Source: an uncultured Desulfomonile sp. (GTDB lineage Bacteria; Desulfobacterota; Desulfomonilia; Desulfomonilales; Desulfomonilaceae). Taken from it: a stretch of 64,000 nt of DNA. Made by a program: the position numbers and the translations under genes. Shown in pieces: positions 56,344-64,000 of the stretch. The notes below the pieces were generated by a model. The model worked only from the letters and a program-made list of their open reading frames with translations, searched no databases and was not told the origin of the DNA. Position 1 is the stretch's first letter, and every line of letters begins with the position of its first letter. The DNA lies in contig CAJBEZ010000010.1 of NCBI GenBank assembly GCA_903952205.1, positions 25,153 through 89,152 on the forward strand, given 5' to 3'.

Positions 56344-58553
56344 TGCGCCCCCCTGAAGCTATCGTAAGTTAATGTAGCAGATGGCGCTATAAGATAGCGT
56401 CCGATATTTTTCCAAGATTTCCAGTCAAGGTGTCTTGGGATGGGCATAGGAATAGCCAATTCTCCGGGGGAGTCTGAGTCGGCGTCCTGTTTGCGAAGAA
56501 TCTCGATTGAATAACCGGCCTCTTCTATGGATCGGTTTCCTTTGGTGGTCTGCCAGAGCCCATCTAGCCACTCACAATAATCGTCATGGTAATCCTTCTC
56601 CAAAAGGTCCGAAGAGAGAGCAACAAAGCTCTCGGCCAGATCACTTTGAGACTTGGGGTTGTTGTCAGCAACCACGCTCAGCCAAGTCTGAGCATTTTTA
56701 AGTTCCGCTTCTGAGTATGGGAGGTGGTTCTTGGGTTTGATGAAGATAGCGCTCTTGATATGTATGGGTATCTCTTCAAAACGGTTAAGCCGCCCTAAGC
56801 GTTGAATCATTGAAGAAACAGGGGCTATTTCCGACACTAACAGATCGGCAGAGAGATCGAGCGACATTTCAGCGACCTGAGTTGTTACAGCCAAGAGACT
56901 CGGCATCTCTGGTTTGAAACCATCAATTACAGAGCGATGGCGGACCAGTCTATCCTTATAGCGATATCTGGAGTGATAGGGCTGGACAGGTAGTGATTCG
57001 CTAATTGCTTGGTCCACGATTGACATTGCGGACACCACGGTGTTGACCACCCAAAGCGTTTTCCCGCCAGCTTTCAAGCACTGCTTTACTGCTGTCCAAG
57101 CCATCTCTGGGGAGCCTAGTTGCATTAAATACCTTTTTGATGATTCTCGTTTGACCGGTCCTCTTATGATGTTTAAACCACCCTTTTGCAGGCATACGGA
57201 CTCAATCGCTGCCTTTCTCTCCTGGGGCAGAGTGGCTGTCATCAATAGCACTGATACCCTGTCAAATGTCTCGATAAATTTAAGTAGGTAGTTGAATAGC
57301 CGATCACTGAACGAATGAATTTCATCAAATACGTAGGCGGACTGGATTAAAGAAGGGAATGCGTAGATGCCACGCCGCACATTTTCGAGAAGGCCCAGAA
57401 CCGTGTGGGCAGTACATACAACAGCGGGGACCGGCCAAGTGTCAAGAGCTTCCAGTTGAATCTGACGTAATTGAATTTCTTCTGTAGAGGGATTCGGCAT
57501 GTTTTCCAATAGGCGATAATCTATTGACGAGCGGCTGTGTATGAGGATTGCGTCGAAATCGGGGTCCCTCAAATAGCCTGCAAAACCTTCAGATGCCGTT
57601 CCTGTTGTAGGATAACAAAAGAACAGCCTTTTCTGATTTGCGTTATTTGCTGCCCACAAATATGCGGCTGCCGTTTTTCCTGCCCCGCAACCTGCTTCTA
57701 CAATTGTTACTCTTGACTTGGACTCACTGACGAGTCTCTGAAATTCGCGTGGCGCTTGTCCTTTAAGTTTTTGGTTGACCACTTCCTTGAGCTGGCTGGT
57801 GGTCAAAACCCGGTTGAGCCTATCTTGTATCCATGCCACTGGGTCTGAGATCTTTTGATAAATCGCCGAACCAGCCAAGTCAGCAACCATAACCGTCGAT
57901 TTGGCAAGTGCAATCAGAATCTTATCTTTTTCTGAAAAATCATAATCGAGTTCCATGCGAAGCTTTTTGACAGCTCTCTTGATTGGTCCGTTTCGAAGTA
58001 GGCTTAGAGTTTGGTCATGGAGTTCGGGTGGATCTTTCAGACCAAACCTATCACCTATGAACTGTAACAAATCATTAAAGTTTTCGTGGCCAGCAAGAAC
58101 TACTAAATCTGCACCGGAACGCGAATCTTCGTAAGGATCCGGGAACTTCAGGTGATGACCGGAGATTGAAAAAACAATAGCTGATTTAAACCACGGAGGC
58201 GTTCTTTTCCATAATGGTTCAAGCCATTCGGAGAGTTCGTAAATTAAACAGAGGCTAATGGTTTCATGACGTATGCCTTGCTTGAAACCTGGTTTGCGCA
58301 GCATTAATTGGAAATGGTCGTTTGCTTTTCCAGAATCGTGAAGGCAAGCGGATATCCTGACTGCTATACGCCAAAGACTTAAATCATGTTCATCAATTCC
58401 GGCTGCTTGATAAGTTTTTGGCGCAAGGATGGAAGTAATTTCATCGGCCATCTCGCAAACCCGCTGTGTGTGACCAACAAGTGTTTCTTCAAATTGGGGC
58501 AGATTGTCATCAAGAGACTTCTTGGCCAGCAAATATCTAAATGAAGGCATCAT
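56331..58553 (-). CDS. cas3: Cas3 helicase-nuclease
   Basis: 740 residues. HD nuclease domain first: GHTQRV (His28), CLHDSGKANDHF (His72, Asp73), SGHHLKFP. Helicase: Walker A EAGCGAGKTAA (287-294), DEIH box at 410-413, motif III LLMTATLP and motif VI IQRLGRLNR. It degrades DNA bound by the effector. Start overlaps the Cas6 stop by four bases (ATGA). Confidence 0.95.
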   Translation of the reverse strand: MMPSFRYLLAKKSLDDNLPQFEETLVGHTQRVCEMADEITSILAPKTYQAAGIDEHDLSLWRIAVRISACLHDSGKANDHFQLMLRKPGFKQGIRHETISLCLIYELSEWLEPLWKRTPPWFKSAIVFSISGHHLKFPDPYEDSRSGADLVVLAGHENFNDLLQFIGDRFGLKDPPELHDQTLSLLRNGPIKRAVKKLRMELDYDFSEKDKILIALAKSTVMVADLAGSAIYQKISDPVAWIQDRLNRVLTTSQLKEVVNQKLKGQAPREFQRLVSESKSRVTIVEAGCGAGKTAAAYLWAANNANQKRLFFCYPTTGTASEGFAGYLRDPDFDAILIHSRSSIDYRLLENMPNPSTEEIQLRQIQLEALDTWPVPAVVCTAHTVLGLLENVRRGIYAFPSLIQSAYVFDEIHSFSDRLFNYLLKFIETFDRVSVLLMTATLPQERKAAIESVCLQKGGLNIIRGPVKRESSKRYLMQLGSPEMAWTAVKQCLKAGGKTLWVVNTVVSAMSIVDQAISESLPVQPYHSRYRYKDRLVRHRSVIDGFKPEMPSLLAVTTQVAEMSLDLSADLLVSEIAPVSSMIQRLGRLNRFEEIPIHIKSAIFIKPKNHLPYSEAELKNAQTWLSVVADNNPKSQSDLAESFVALSSDLLEKDYHDDYCEWLDGLWQTTKGNRSIEEAGYSIEILRKQDADSDSPGELAIPMPIPRHLDWKSWKNIGRYLIAPSATLTYDSFRGAQWKS

Positions 58554-59197
58554 CCCTTCCTAATGATTGGCAAGAAAAGACCGCATCCAAATCTCCGCCT
58601 GCCGCCGATACCCTTTTCCTGCAACTGCAAAGACTCGTGATTCTGGAGATTATCCACACGAAGGGCAAATCCAACTATCTCTTTGTCATGGATTCGTATT
58701 GTTCGCCTAAGGAACTTGGATCTGGTTCCGGTATCAACGCCATAAGATCCCATAGACGCCTCATTGTTATGGTCTATAAGGACGGGGTTACCTTTTATGC
58801 CTAATTCCTCAATTTGCCGTCTCGCTGCTTCCAGGAAAGTATCGGGCTCAGTAAAACCTTTTATCACAACCAAGCGACTATAGACTTTCGCCGTTGGGGT
58901 CAGAGAGCGAATCATGGGTACCCCAACATGGATATTGTGTGATCCCATGTGCAGAGTTTTTCCGGCTAATGATAGGACCTCATGTACACGAGTCGCATCG
59001 ATTCTAATCCTAAGAATGCTTTTGGGCGTCACAAGTTGGAGTCTATTCCCGATATAAGACCCGTTGATAGCATGAATCCCAACTGACTGATCTCCATGGA
59101 TCTGAGGGATTATCGTGGCAATGGCGGAACTGAGGAGATAGCCATGATCAACAGGAAGTTGTTTACCAATTAGAAGAAACTCTACGTCAACTATCAT
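58550..59197 (-). CDS. cas6: Cas6 (Cmx6, MYXAN type)
   Basis: 215 residues from the ATG at 59197 (TTG at 59203, five bases after GGAGG, is an equally plausible start). The sequence MIVDVEFLLIGKQLPVDHGYLLSSAI and the C-terminal glycine-rich loop GIGGRRRFGCGLF identify the Cmx6 form of Cas6. It cuts the array transcript at repeats. It opens the cas operon, which runs cas6-cas3-cas8-cas7-cas5-cas4/1-cas2 with overlapping or very short junctions. Confidence 0.88.
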   Translation of the reverse strand: MIVDVEFLLIGKQLPVDHGYLLSSAIATIIPQIHGDQSVGIHAINGSYIGNRLQLVTPKSILRIRIDATRVHEVLSLAGKTLHMGSHNIHVGVPMIRSLTPTAKVYSRLVVIKGFTEPDTFLEAARRQIEELGIKGNPVLIDHNNEASMGSYGVDTGTRSKFLRRTIRIHDKEIVGFALRVDNLQNHESLQLQEKGIGGRRRFGCGLFLPIIRKG

Positions 59198-59303
59198 ATT
59201 CAATTGAACCTCCCTTTGAACATCCAAGGAGATACAAGAATGGAGATTGGGTTGGGCCCCTTAGAACCTTGGACGAACAAGTTGACGAGATAAAAAAGCC
59301 TTA

Positions 59304-59309
59304 ATTATA
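59304..59309 (-). promoter_or_regulatory. Candidate -10 box for the cas operon
   Basis: On the minus strand the bases read TATAAT, about 105 bases upstream of the Cas6 start. No clear -35 box 17 bases upstream, so this is tentative. Confidence 0.4.
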
Positions 59310-59584
59310 AGACTTCAATGCACCCAAAATTTATTATGAGTACGTAAGGAAATGTTAACTGTGGTTCGGTAACCATTTCTTAACACATTTTTAAGAATTC
59401 TGTCCAAAAGACTTTTCGCCTCACCACCTTAGGCCTTTCTGACCTGATTACAGGCTTGGGGGGTTCGCGGAGCATGTGAATTGATCCTATTTTTCCCTCC
59501 GTTAGTGGTTTAGAGATAGATTGTTAACAATATACAGCCTTTACAGCTTGATCTTTTCTCGATAACGCCCCAATTGTGTCAGAC

Positions 59585-59609
59585 ACGTGTGTCAAATAAG
59601 GACACACGT
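59585..59609. promoter_or_regulatory. Perfect 9-bp inverted repeat, operator-like
   Basis: ACGTGTGTC and GACACACGT with a 7-base A/T-rich spacer. The spacing (centre-to-centre 16 bases) suits a dimeric regulator. It lies about 390 bases upstream of the Cas6 start. Confidence 0.5.
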
Positions 59610-59878
59610 AATGAAATTATTTTTTTCTGAGCAAAAATATTTCTGAAAGGGAAAGATTTCTCCCGCGACGGTTGAAATGACACCAGATCGGGCAGGGGAT
59701 GTCGACAATTAGTATTGCTGGGATTGCGTGAGACTGTTTTAGGGCGTGACGTGATCGCGCGAGTCCGTTAGTGAAGCCACCGGGGTCAGGAGATAGACTT
59801 GTCCATGCCTTGATGCGCCCCTCAAATCTTCTCGTCTTAGGGCTTCTCTAAACGAACTCTAAACGATGCTATCCATTT

Positions 59879-59956
59879 ATGATCCCATTAACGGTATCAT
59901 GATCTCATTGGCGTTTTTTTCAAACCAAAACAATCGCTTATGATAGCGTTAATTGG
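59879..59956. repeat. Three imperfect direct repeats
   Basis: ATGATCCCATTAACGG (59879), ATGATCTCATTGGCG (59899) and ATGATAGCGTTAATTGG (59940) share ATGAT-N2-C-R-TT. They end at the 3' end of the fic gene. Confidence 0.5.
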
Positions 59957-59957
59957 T

Positions 59958-61010
59958 TTATGACCGTGTTTTACGCCAGACGGCATCTCTACCTGGTTTT
60001 ACGCATTCCACTTTTCTTTCTTCACGAAGTTGGCTCAAGACACGCTTGATAGTCGGGCGGCTCACATTGGGGCAGGCTTGTGCCAGATCAGCATAGCGGA
60101 ACTCCTCAGGGAGTTTTCGAAAAACGCCAAGAACCAATTCTGTCTTGGCACCGTGGGCGGTAGTCAGTTCCCCGGTCCGGTGTTCAAATTCACGATAGGC
60201 CCCCATGAGCATCACGCCCAAAAAATATTCCCACCATGGAACCAAGGTGTGTGCGCCCTCATGCCATCCCTGCGAAGACTTATATAGCGCCTCGTAATAC
60301 CCCACCCGCTGGTTTTCAATCAAATGTTCCAGGCTAATATAACGACCAACTTGAAAACCAGCCTGATAGAGGAGAAGCAAAGTCAACAACCGCGCCATCC
60401 TTCCATTTCCGTCAATAAAGGGGTGAATACACAAGAAGTCGAGAACGTATGCCGGGATAAGAAGCAGTGGATCAATTTCCCCTCTTTCCCACTGATTATT
60501 GAAAAGCGTGTGAAGCCGATCCATGGCGTCGGGAGTCCGATAGGCTGGAATTGGTTGGAAGCGGATGACCTTGGTTCCGTCGGCCCGCGATTCAAGGATT
60601 TGATTGTCCGTCATCTTCCATCGGCCACCCTGTTGGCTCAAGAATTGATAAAGATCACGATGGAGTTGAAGAACAACGCTCGTTGTAAATGGCATGTTGG
60701 GATAATTGGCGTGAATTGTTGCGAGAGCGTCTCGATAGCCGGCAATTTCCTGTTCTGAACGATTCTCCGGCGTAGTTTTATGCTCCACGAGTTTTTTGAT
60801 TCGATCGGCCGGGGCCAGGATTCCCTCGATGCGGTTTGAAGATTCAGTGCTCTGGATGATAGCGACCCGGCGCAATGATTCTAGGGCTTGGGGAGTCTGT
60901 TGCATAAAAAGAGCTTCCTTCCCACGATATTCCCCTAAAAGGCGAACTGTCCTAAGGAGTGAATGCGGGATAGGATGTGTTTCCAAGAAATCAGATTCGA
61001 ATGAATACAT
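59958..61010 (-). CDS. Fic family protein (AMP-transferase type) with internal inhibitory helix
   Basis: 350 residues. The Fic motif is HPFIDGNGRMARLL. The N-terminal inhibitory motif STESSNRIEGI (about 54-64) places it in the class II, self-inhibited group. A winged-helix-like C terminus (YADLAQACPNVSRPTIKRVLSQLREERKVE) resembles DNA-binding Fic-HTH proteins. It probably transfers AMP (or another nucleotide moiety) to a protein and is held inactive by the helix. No antitoxin gene is next to it. Confidence 0.9.
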   Translation of the reverse strand: MYSFESDFLETHPIPHSLLRTVRLLGEYRGKEALFMQQTPQALESLRRVAIIQSTESSNRIEGILAPADRIKKLVEHKTTPENRSEQEIAGYRDALATIHANYPNMPFTTSVVLQLHRDLYQFLSQQGGRWKMTDNQILESRADGTKVIRFQPIPAYRTPDAMDRLHTLFNNQWERGEIDPLLLIPAYVLDFLCIHPFIDGNGRMARLLTLLLLYQAGFQVGRYISLEHLIENQRVGYYEALYKSSQGWHEGAHTLVPWWEYFLGVMLMGAYREFEHRTGELTTAHGAKTELVLGVFRKLPEEFRYADLAQACPNVSRPTIKRVLSQLREERKVECVKPGRDAVWRKTRS

Positions 61011-61299
61011 GAGTCAATCCAGTATGATCTGCGCCTTATGAATTGCTTGCCTTACGTGAGCAAATCCAGAAATCTTTCTACCATCTCTAAATAAAACGGA
61101 TATCTATATCAATGAGCCTTGAAAGACTCTAGTTTGAGCTAAATAGTAGCATATTTTGCTGTGGAGTCATTGTCAATCTCACATCCTCTTATGACGCAGT
61201 AATAACGGCTGCCAAAGATAAATTTGATCGAGATGGGTGATCCATTGATGAAGTGGCCCCTAATGCAGTAAAGAACTACTAGCAGGGAAGTAATTCAAA
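61011..61299. other. Intergenic region between divergent fic and the HigA-like gene
   Basis: 289 bases, AT-rich, no gene seen. It should contain both promoters; none matches consensus well enough to place. Confidence 0.4.
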
Positions 61300-61608
61300 A
61301 TGGACATTAAACCAATACGAACAGAACAAGATTACGATCTGGCTTGTAAGAGAATCGAAGCAATTTTTCAAAAGATTCAAATGCAAAATTTGGGAGTGTC
61401 CCGAAAAGATCTGATGGGGCATCTCAGGAAAAGCGGTGGGAGGATCTCGGATATTCTCAATTGTAGGAGAGGCTTGACGCTAGGTGACATTCGTACGCTA
61501 AACAGAACATTGCATATTCCGGTTGAGGTATTGTCGCAAGATTACCCACTCGAAAAAGCCCGGCCCAATCAATCCAATGCCACGTTAAAATCGGTGGCGC
61601 ATTGTTGA
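61300..61608 (+). CDS. HigA-like antitoxin / HTH protein with internal deletion
   Basis: 102 residues. The start MDIKPIRTEQDYDLACKRIEAIF is typical of the HigA-type antitoxins that have a degraded-MqsA-like N-terminal arm, and the end VSRKDLMGHLRKSGGRISDILNCRRGLTLGDIRTLNRTLHIPVEVL is their Xre-type HTH. About 30 residues that usually separate these two parts are missing. No toxin gene is adjacent. It may be a non-functional remnant or a solo regulator. Confidence 0.7.
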   Translation: MDIKPIRTEQDYDLACKRIEAIFQKIQMQNLGVSRKDLMGHLRKSGGRISDILNCRRGLTLGDIRTLNRTLHIPVEVLSQDYPLEKARPNQSNATLKSVAHC

Positions 61609-61711
61609 ACGAAATAAATTTGCCCAGCCTTCCTGATGCTTACACTGATGCTGCTAAAAGCTTGACTTCAGGATGTCTCACTAATAATATGTTGAATACA
61701 GGAGAAGAAAA

Positions 61712-62056
61712 GTGAAGAAGGAATGGAAATTCACATTTAGAATCCTAATTAAAAAAGAGGATGACCTTTGGATGGCCCATTGCCTAGAGTTGGACCTTGT
61801 CACCGAATCTCTATCCCTTGACGAGGTTGAAAGGGACATTGTTGCCATTATTAAAAGGCAAGTTTCTTACTGCATTGCGAATGATAATATGGAAAATTTG
61901 TTCAGGAGCGCCCCTAAAGAAGTATGGGATGAATTTAACGCTTGCAAAGAAAAGAGGAAACCTCGTAACCAGGAATTTATAGCGAGAAAAAGACCTATCC
62001 CCGTTTCGTTTGTCACAAATAACTGCTTCTCAAATCCGACCGCTTGTCATGCCTAG
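61712..62056 (+). CDS. HicB-like antitoxin
   Basis: 114 residues from a GTG at 61712 behind AGGAG. The N-terminal half (FTFRILIKKEDDLWMAHCLELDLVTESLSLDEVERDIVAIIKRQV) is the HicB/UPF0150 RNase H-like fold. It lacks the C-terminal DNA-binding domain of longer HicB proteins. Its 3' end overlaps the next gene by eight bases. Confidence 0.78.
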   Translation: MKKEWKFTFRILIKKEDDLWMAHCLELDLVTESLSLDEVERDIVAIIKRQVSYCIANDNMENLFRSAPKEVWDEFNACKEKRKPRNQEFIARKRPIPVSFVTNNCFSNPTACHA

Positions 62057-62294
62057 GCCACTAAAATTACGTGAACTTCTAAAGAAATTAAAGAAATTTG
62101 GAATAGTTACAAAAGAAGGTAGGGGAAAGGGCTCGGAAAGAATTTTATATTTACCCAATTCTAGCGACCCTAATAAAGGTGAGATTTTTACTATTAAAGA
62201 CCATTGGCTTCAAACTGAAATTTTTGGAAAAATCATTTTAGCTGTTTTGAGACGATTTAATGTAGACCCTGACGAGTTTTGGAAAGAGCCTTAA
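62049..62294 (+). CDS. HicA-like toxin
   Basis: 81 residues from the ATG at 62049. MPRPLKLRELLKKLKKFGIVTKEGRGKGSERILYLP fits the HicA/YcfA dsRBD-like RNase fold, but the catalytic region, normally Gly-Ser-His-His, reads GSERILY, so the His is replaced by Glu. Activity is therefore doubtful. The order antitoxin then toxin is the reverse of the classical hicAB. Confidence 0.68.
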   Translation: MPRPLKLRELLKKLKKFGIVTKEGRGKGSERILYLPNSSDPNKGEIFTIKDHWLQTEIFGKIILAVLRRFNVDPDEFWKEP

Positions 62295-62445
62295 GCTTTC
62301 CATTTTCCCCTAGTTTCAAGACCAGTAATAATCATGGAATAGACTGTTAATATTTCGTTTTCTATCCCTTTGGCACTAATTTTTGTCTTGCTCATGCCCA
62401 GTGGGCTATCATTCTCTATCAGACCCGTGAAAAACTGCGTTGAGA

Positions 62446-62700
62446 CGCTTGCAATGGCCAGATCCAAAACCACGCATAAACGATCTCCGTCATACCTGGA
62501 AATCAAATGAGCGGAGAAGCGGGATAGATGAAGAGAGTCGGGAAATGATAATGGGTCACGCTGCCCGAAAGTTAGACGTCTCAAAGAGGTATGGATTTAT
62601 AGATGAAAACGAACTAGTCAATGCCATAGATAAATTGACTTACGACCACGGGCTAACCCAAATTCTAGATCTAAGACCAAAAAATAGATATTCAGGAATG
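62446..62700 (+). pseudogene. C-terminal fragment of a tyrosine recombinase (phage/island integrase)
   Basis: One frame encodes INDLRHTWKSNERRSGID (second catalytic Arg at 62488), REMIMGHAARKL (His at about 62557) and VSKRYGFIDENELVNAIDKL (Tyr nucleophile at about 62590), the integrase C-terminal catalytic core. The N-terminal half and the first catalytic Arg are missing, with no start codon. It sits about 100 bases from the 3' end of a tRNA-Leu gene, the usual integrase/tRNA arrangement. The frame continues by chance across the tRNA. Confidence 0.75.
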
Positions 62701-62781
62701 TCTGATGTTACCTTTTTTGTAAAAGCCTTGATTCACGAGTCTGTTTTACAATGGTCTATGTTTAAAAACCCTAATGATTTG

Positions 62782-62869
62782 TGGTGCCTGAGGACGGACT
62801 CGAACCGTCACGGGGACATGCCCCAAGGGATTTTAAGTCCCTTGTGTCTACCAATTCCACCACTCAGGC
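62782..62869 (-). tRNA. tRNA-Leu(UAA)
   Basis: 88 bases including an encoded CCA 3' end. Anticodon stem-loop GGGAC-TTAAAAT-CCC region gives anticodon UAA. The acceptor stem GCCTGAG / CTCAGGC pairs, the long variable arm and the T-loop GGTTCGAGTCC are those of a class II tRNA-Leu. The 3' end points toward the integrase fragment. Confidence 0.97.
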
Positions 62870-62915
62870 TTGTGGGAGTCAGGCTCCCTGGCAGGAATAA
62901 AGCTGTTGGTCAATT

Positions 62916-63248
62916 CTAGTGATGCGGTTTGGAATGTCCTCCAGCCATCACATATATTACATTTTTATCAGACGGATTAGAAATAAAAAATGCCTCATCC
63001 TCCTTGACATGTGTTGCGTGGCCCGCTTCCAGGACCAGTTTTCCCTTTTCATTTTCAATTATCAGTCGGCCGTCAACCGCCAGAAGTATCTCTTCGTGGC
63101 CTTCCCCTGGTTTCACAAGTCGGTCCCTTTCCTCCGGCGCCAACGTCCCAAAAATCAAATAGCAGGCGTGAGTGTGGAGATCCTTCATTCCAAGCACATA
63201 CTCTCCACCCTGTTCTTTAGCTAGTCGCTTCACATTAAAGAATTTCAT
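62916..63248 (-). CDS. Cupin-domain protein
   Basis: 110 residues from the ATG at 63248 (frame extends to 63260). A single cupin barrel: motif 1 GEGHEEILLAVDGRLII and motif 2 GHATHVKEDEAFFISNPSD, with a likely metal site using His and Glu. Small single-domain cupins of this kind bind a metal but the substrate is not predictable. It lies outside the island, beyond the tRNA. Confidence 0.75.
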   Translation of the reverse strand: MKFFNVKRLAKEQGGEYVLGMKDLHTHACYLIFGTLAPEERDRLVKPGEGHEEILLAVDGRLIIENEKGKLVLEAGHATHVKEDEAFFISNPSDKNVIYVMAGGHSKPHH

Positions 63249-63260
63249 CTCCGTCTCCAT

Positions 63261-63772
63261 TACTCATGAAGTGTCACCTTCTGTAATGTTATACTTTCAA
63301 GAAGCGTCAAGGTCAAGCGTGCTACTCCTGCAATAGTTTTGCCACGACCTCGATGACAAACATTTTAAGATTAAGTCATAACGGGCCCTGAATGAAGATT
63401 TAACGGCCACGCGTCGCTCGTAATTAAGGGCTTCAGTCATGACGGCGCCTGTAAGGTTATGCGTTCAAACACGAATCATTATCAAGGGCCTCGATTCCAC
63501 GGATTCTTGGCTTGACATGTATTGGTCTCAAGTTTAAAATTGGCCGAAATTTTCTGATGTCGTCCGATTGATGAGATATTTTGTTCCGGCGAATTTCTTG
63601 GATTGAAATTCATTTTTAGCAAGCGTATCCTTACGAAGTTATTTAAGTTGGCCTGTCTGGGGGTTTCCGGCAAGAAATTAAGTCCTGTTTTGTGATTTAC
63701 AAGTCCCCGATTTTTCTCATTCGTTTTACGGCCAACAGTTTCAAACTCCTAATTTGATACTGGGAAATCAGA
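63261..63772. promoter_or_regulatory. Upstream region of the HdrC-type gene
   Basis: 512 bases with no gene. It contains the promoter at 63512-63540 and a predicted leader of about 225 bases with no recognised riboswitch. Confidence 0.5.
63512..63540 (+). promoter_or_regulatory. Sigma70-like promoter for the HdrC-type gene
   Basis: TTGACA (63512-63517), 17 bases, TAAAAT (63535-63540): a near-perfect vegetative promoter. Confidence 0.7.
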
Positions 63773-64000
63773 ATGAATCCTCAAACTTCAGTTTCGCAGA
63801 AAGTCGGATCAGGGCCCATGTCCGGGGATCTGATGTCGGTGATCAATCAGTGTTACCAGTGCGGCAAGTGTTCAGCGGGGTGTCCGGTCGCGTCCGAGAT
63901 GGACCTTATGCCTCACCAGCTTGTGCGTCTGGCCGTATTGGGAGAAGTGGACAAAATAGTGGCGTCCAAGAGTATATGGCTGTGTTTGACCTGCCACACA
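63773..64000 (+). CDS. Heterodisulfide reductase subunit C-like protein (partial)
   Basis: 76 residues of the N terminus, cut by the window edge. CYQCGKCSAGCPVA (first [4Fe-4S] motif CxxCxxCxxxCP) and CLTCHT (start of the second) with LMPHQLVRLAVLGEVDKIVASKSIWLCL between them are the HdrC signature. HdrC passes electrons to HdrB; in sulfate reducers it belongs to Hdr/Qmo-type or Hdr-Flox complexes. Partners would be downstream. Confidence 0.9.
   Translation, partial: MNPQTSVSQKVGSGPMSGDLMSVINQCYQCGKCSAGCPVASEMDLMPHQLVRLAVLGEVDKIVASKSIWLCLTCHT

Larger units (their letters stand above)
59228..59957. other. Long intergenic region between the cas operon and fic
   Basis: 730 bases with no convincing gene. 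It includes the cas -10 box, a perfect palindrome at 59585-59609 and three direct repeats near the fic end (59879-59956), reported separately. The rest shows no recognised RNA or gene. Confidence 0.5.

Noticed and set aside
62291..62584. Minus-strand 97-codon frame overlapping the integrase fragment
   Set aside because: No recognisable family, overlaps the integrase core in antisense and lacks a ribosome site.
62440..62919. Integrase-like frame continuing through the tRNA-Leu gene
   Set aside because: Only the first about 75 codons are integrase-like; the remainder is tRNA sequence read as protein.
63482..63673. 63-codon minus-strand frame in the HdrC upstream region
   Set aside because: Overlaps the strong promoter for the HdrC-type gene and shows no family features.

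Overview
The window looks like chromosomal DNA of a strictly anaerobic deltaproteobacterium (Desulfobacterota), probably of the Desulfomonile/Syntrophales kind. This is an inference from gene content: a heterodisulfide-reductase HdrC-like subunit runs off the right end, SelD is itself a selenoprotein, and acyl-CoA dehydrogenase, AMP-dependent acyl-CoA ligase, a DUF362 protein and a membrane polyferredoxin are present. GC content looks moderate and gene density is high, with many ATGA-type stop/start overlaps.

Layout. 1-4156 (minus): a two-component signalling operon, consisting of a decayed response regulator, a REC-GAF regulator, a membrane histidine kinase and a REC-PAS protein cut by the window edge. 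4255-9853: DUF1499, selenoprotein SelD, two small membrane proteins, a heptose-type GHMP kinase and isocitrate dehydrogenase. 9843-12.3 kb (minus): isocitrate dehydrogenase, a PrmA-like methyltransferase and a Vsr-endonuclease/cytosine-methyltransferase fusion form one overlapping transcription unit. 12.4-20.2 kb (plus): an NMT1-like binding protein coupled to a Cache-HAMP adenylate cyclase, then an FMN reductase, an MFS transporter, an MBL hydrolase and L-2-hydroxyglutarate oxidase. 20.3-26.5 kb (plus): YfdX, acyl-CoA dehydrogenase, DUF362 and acyl-CoA ligase. 26.6-29.7 kb (minus): UDP-glucose dehydrogenase, a BamD-like lipoprotein and a polyprenyl diphosphate synthase.

29.9-45.5 kb holds the most unusual genes. 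One is an 882-residue fusion of a CRP-like sensor, a degenerate sigma54-activator AAA+ domain and a NapH-like membrane polyferredoxin. The other is a single 3576-residue megasynthase (NPD-NPD-KS-AT-KS-ACP-ACP-KR-DH-PPTase) translationally coupled to a TetR regulator, with a divergent PlsC-type acyltransferase. Together the last three look like a self-contained locus for making and placing an unusual lipid or polyketide.

47.0-62.9 kb is an accessory island ending at tRNA-Leu(UAA). It contains gene remnants (HD-domain protein, transposase, SNF2-helicase tail, integrase tail), a MntA/HepT toxin-antitoxin pair, an orphan DarG-like macrodomain, a 12-repeat CRISPR array with a complete MYXAN-subtype type I cas operon (cas6-cas3-cas8-cas7-cas5-cas4/1-cas2), a Fic protein, a shortened HigA-like regulator and a HicBA pair. 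An integrase C-terminal fragment abutting the tRNA 3' end suggests the island entered by tRNA-targeted integration and has since decayed. The window closes with a cupin gene and the start of an HdrC-type gene behind a good sigma70-like promoter.
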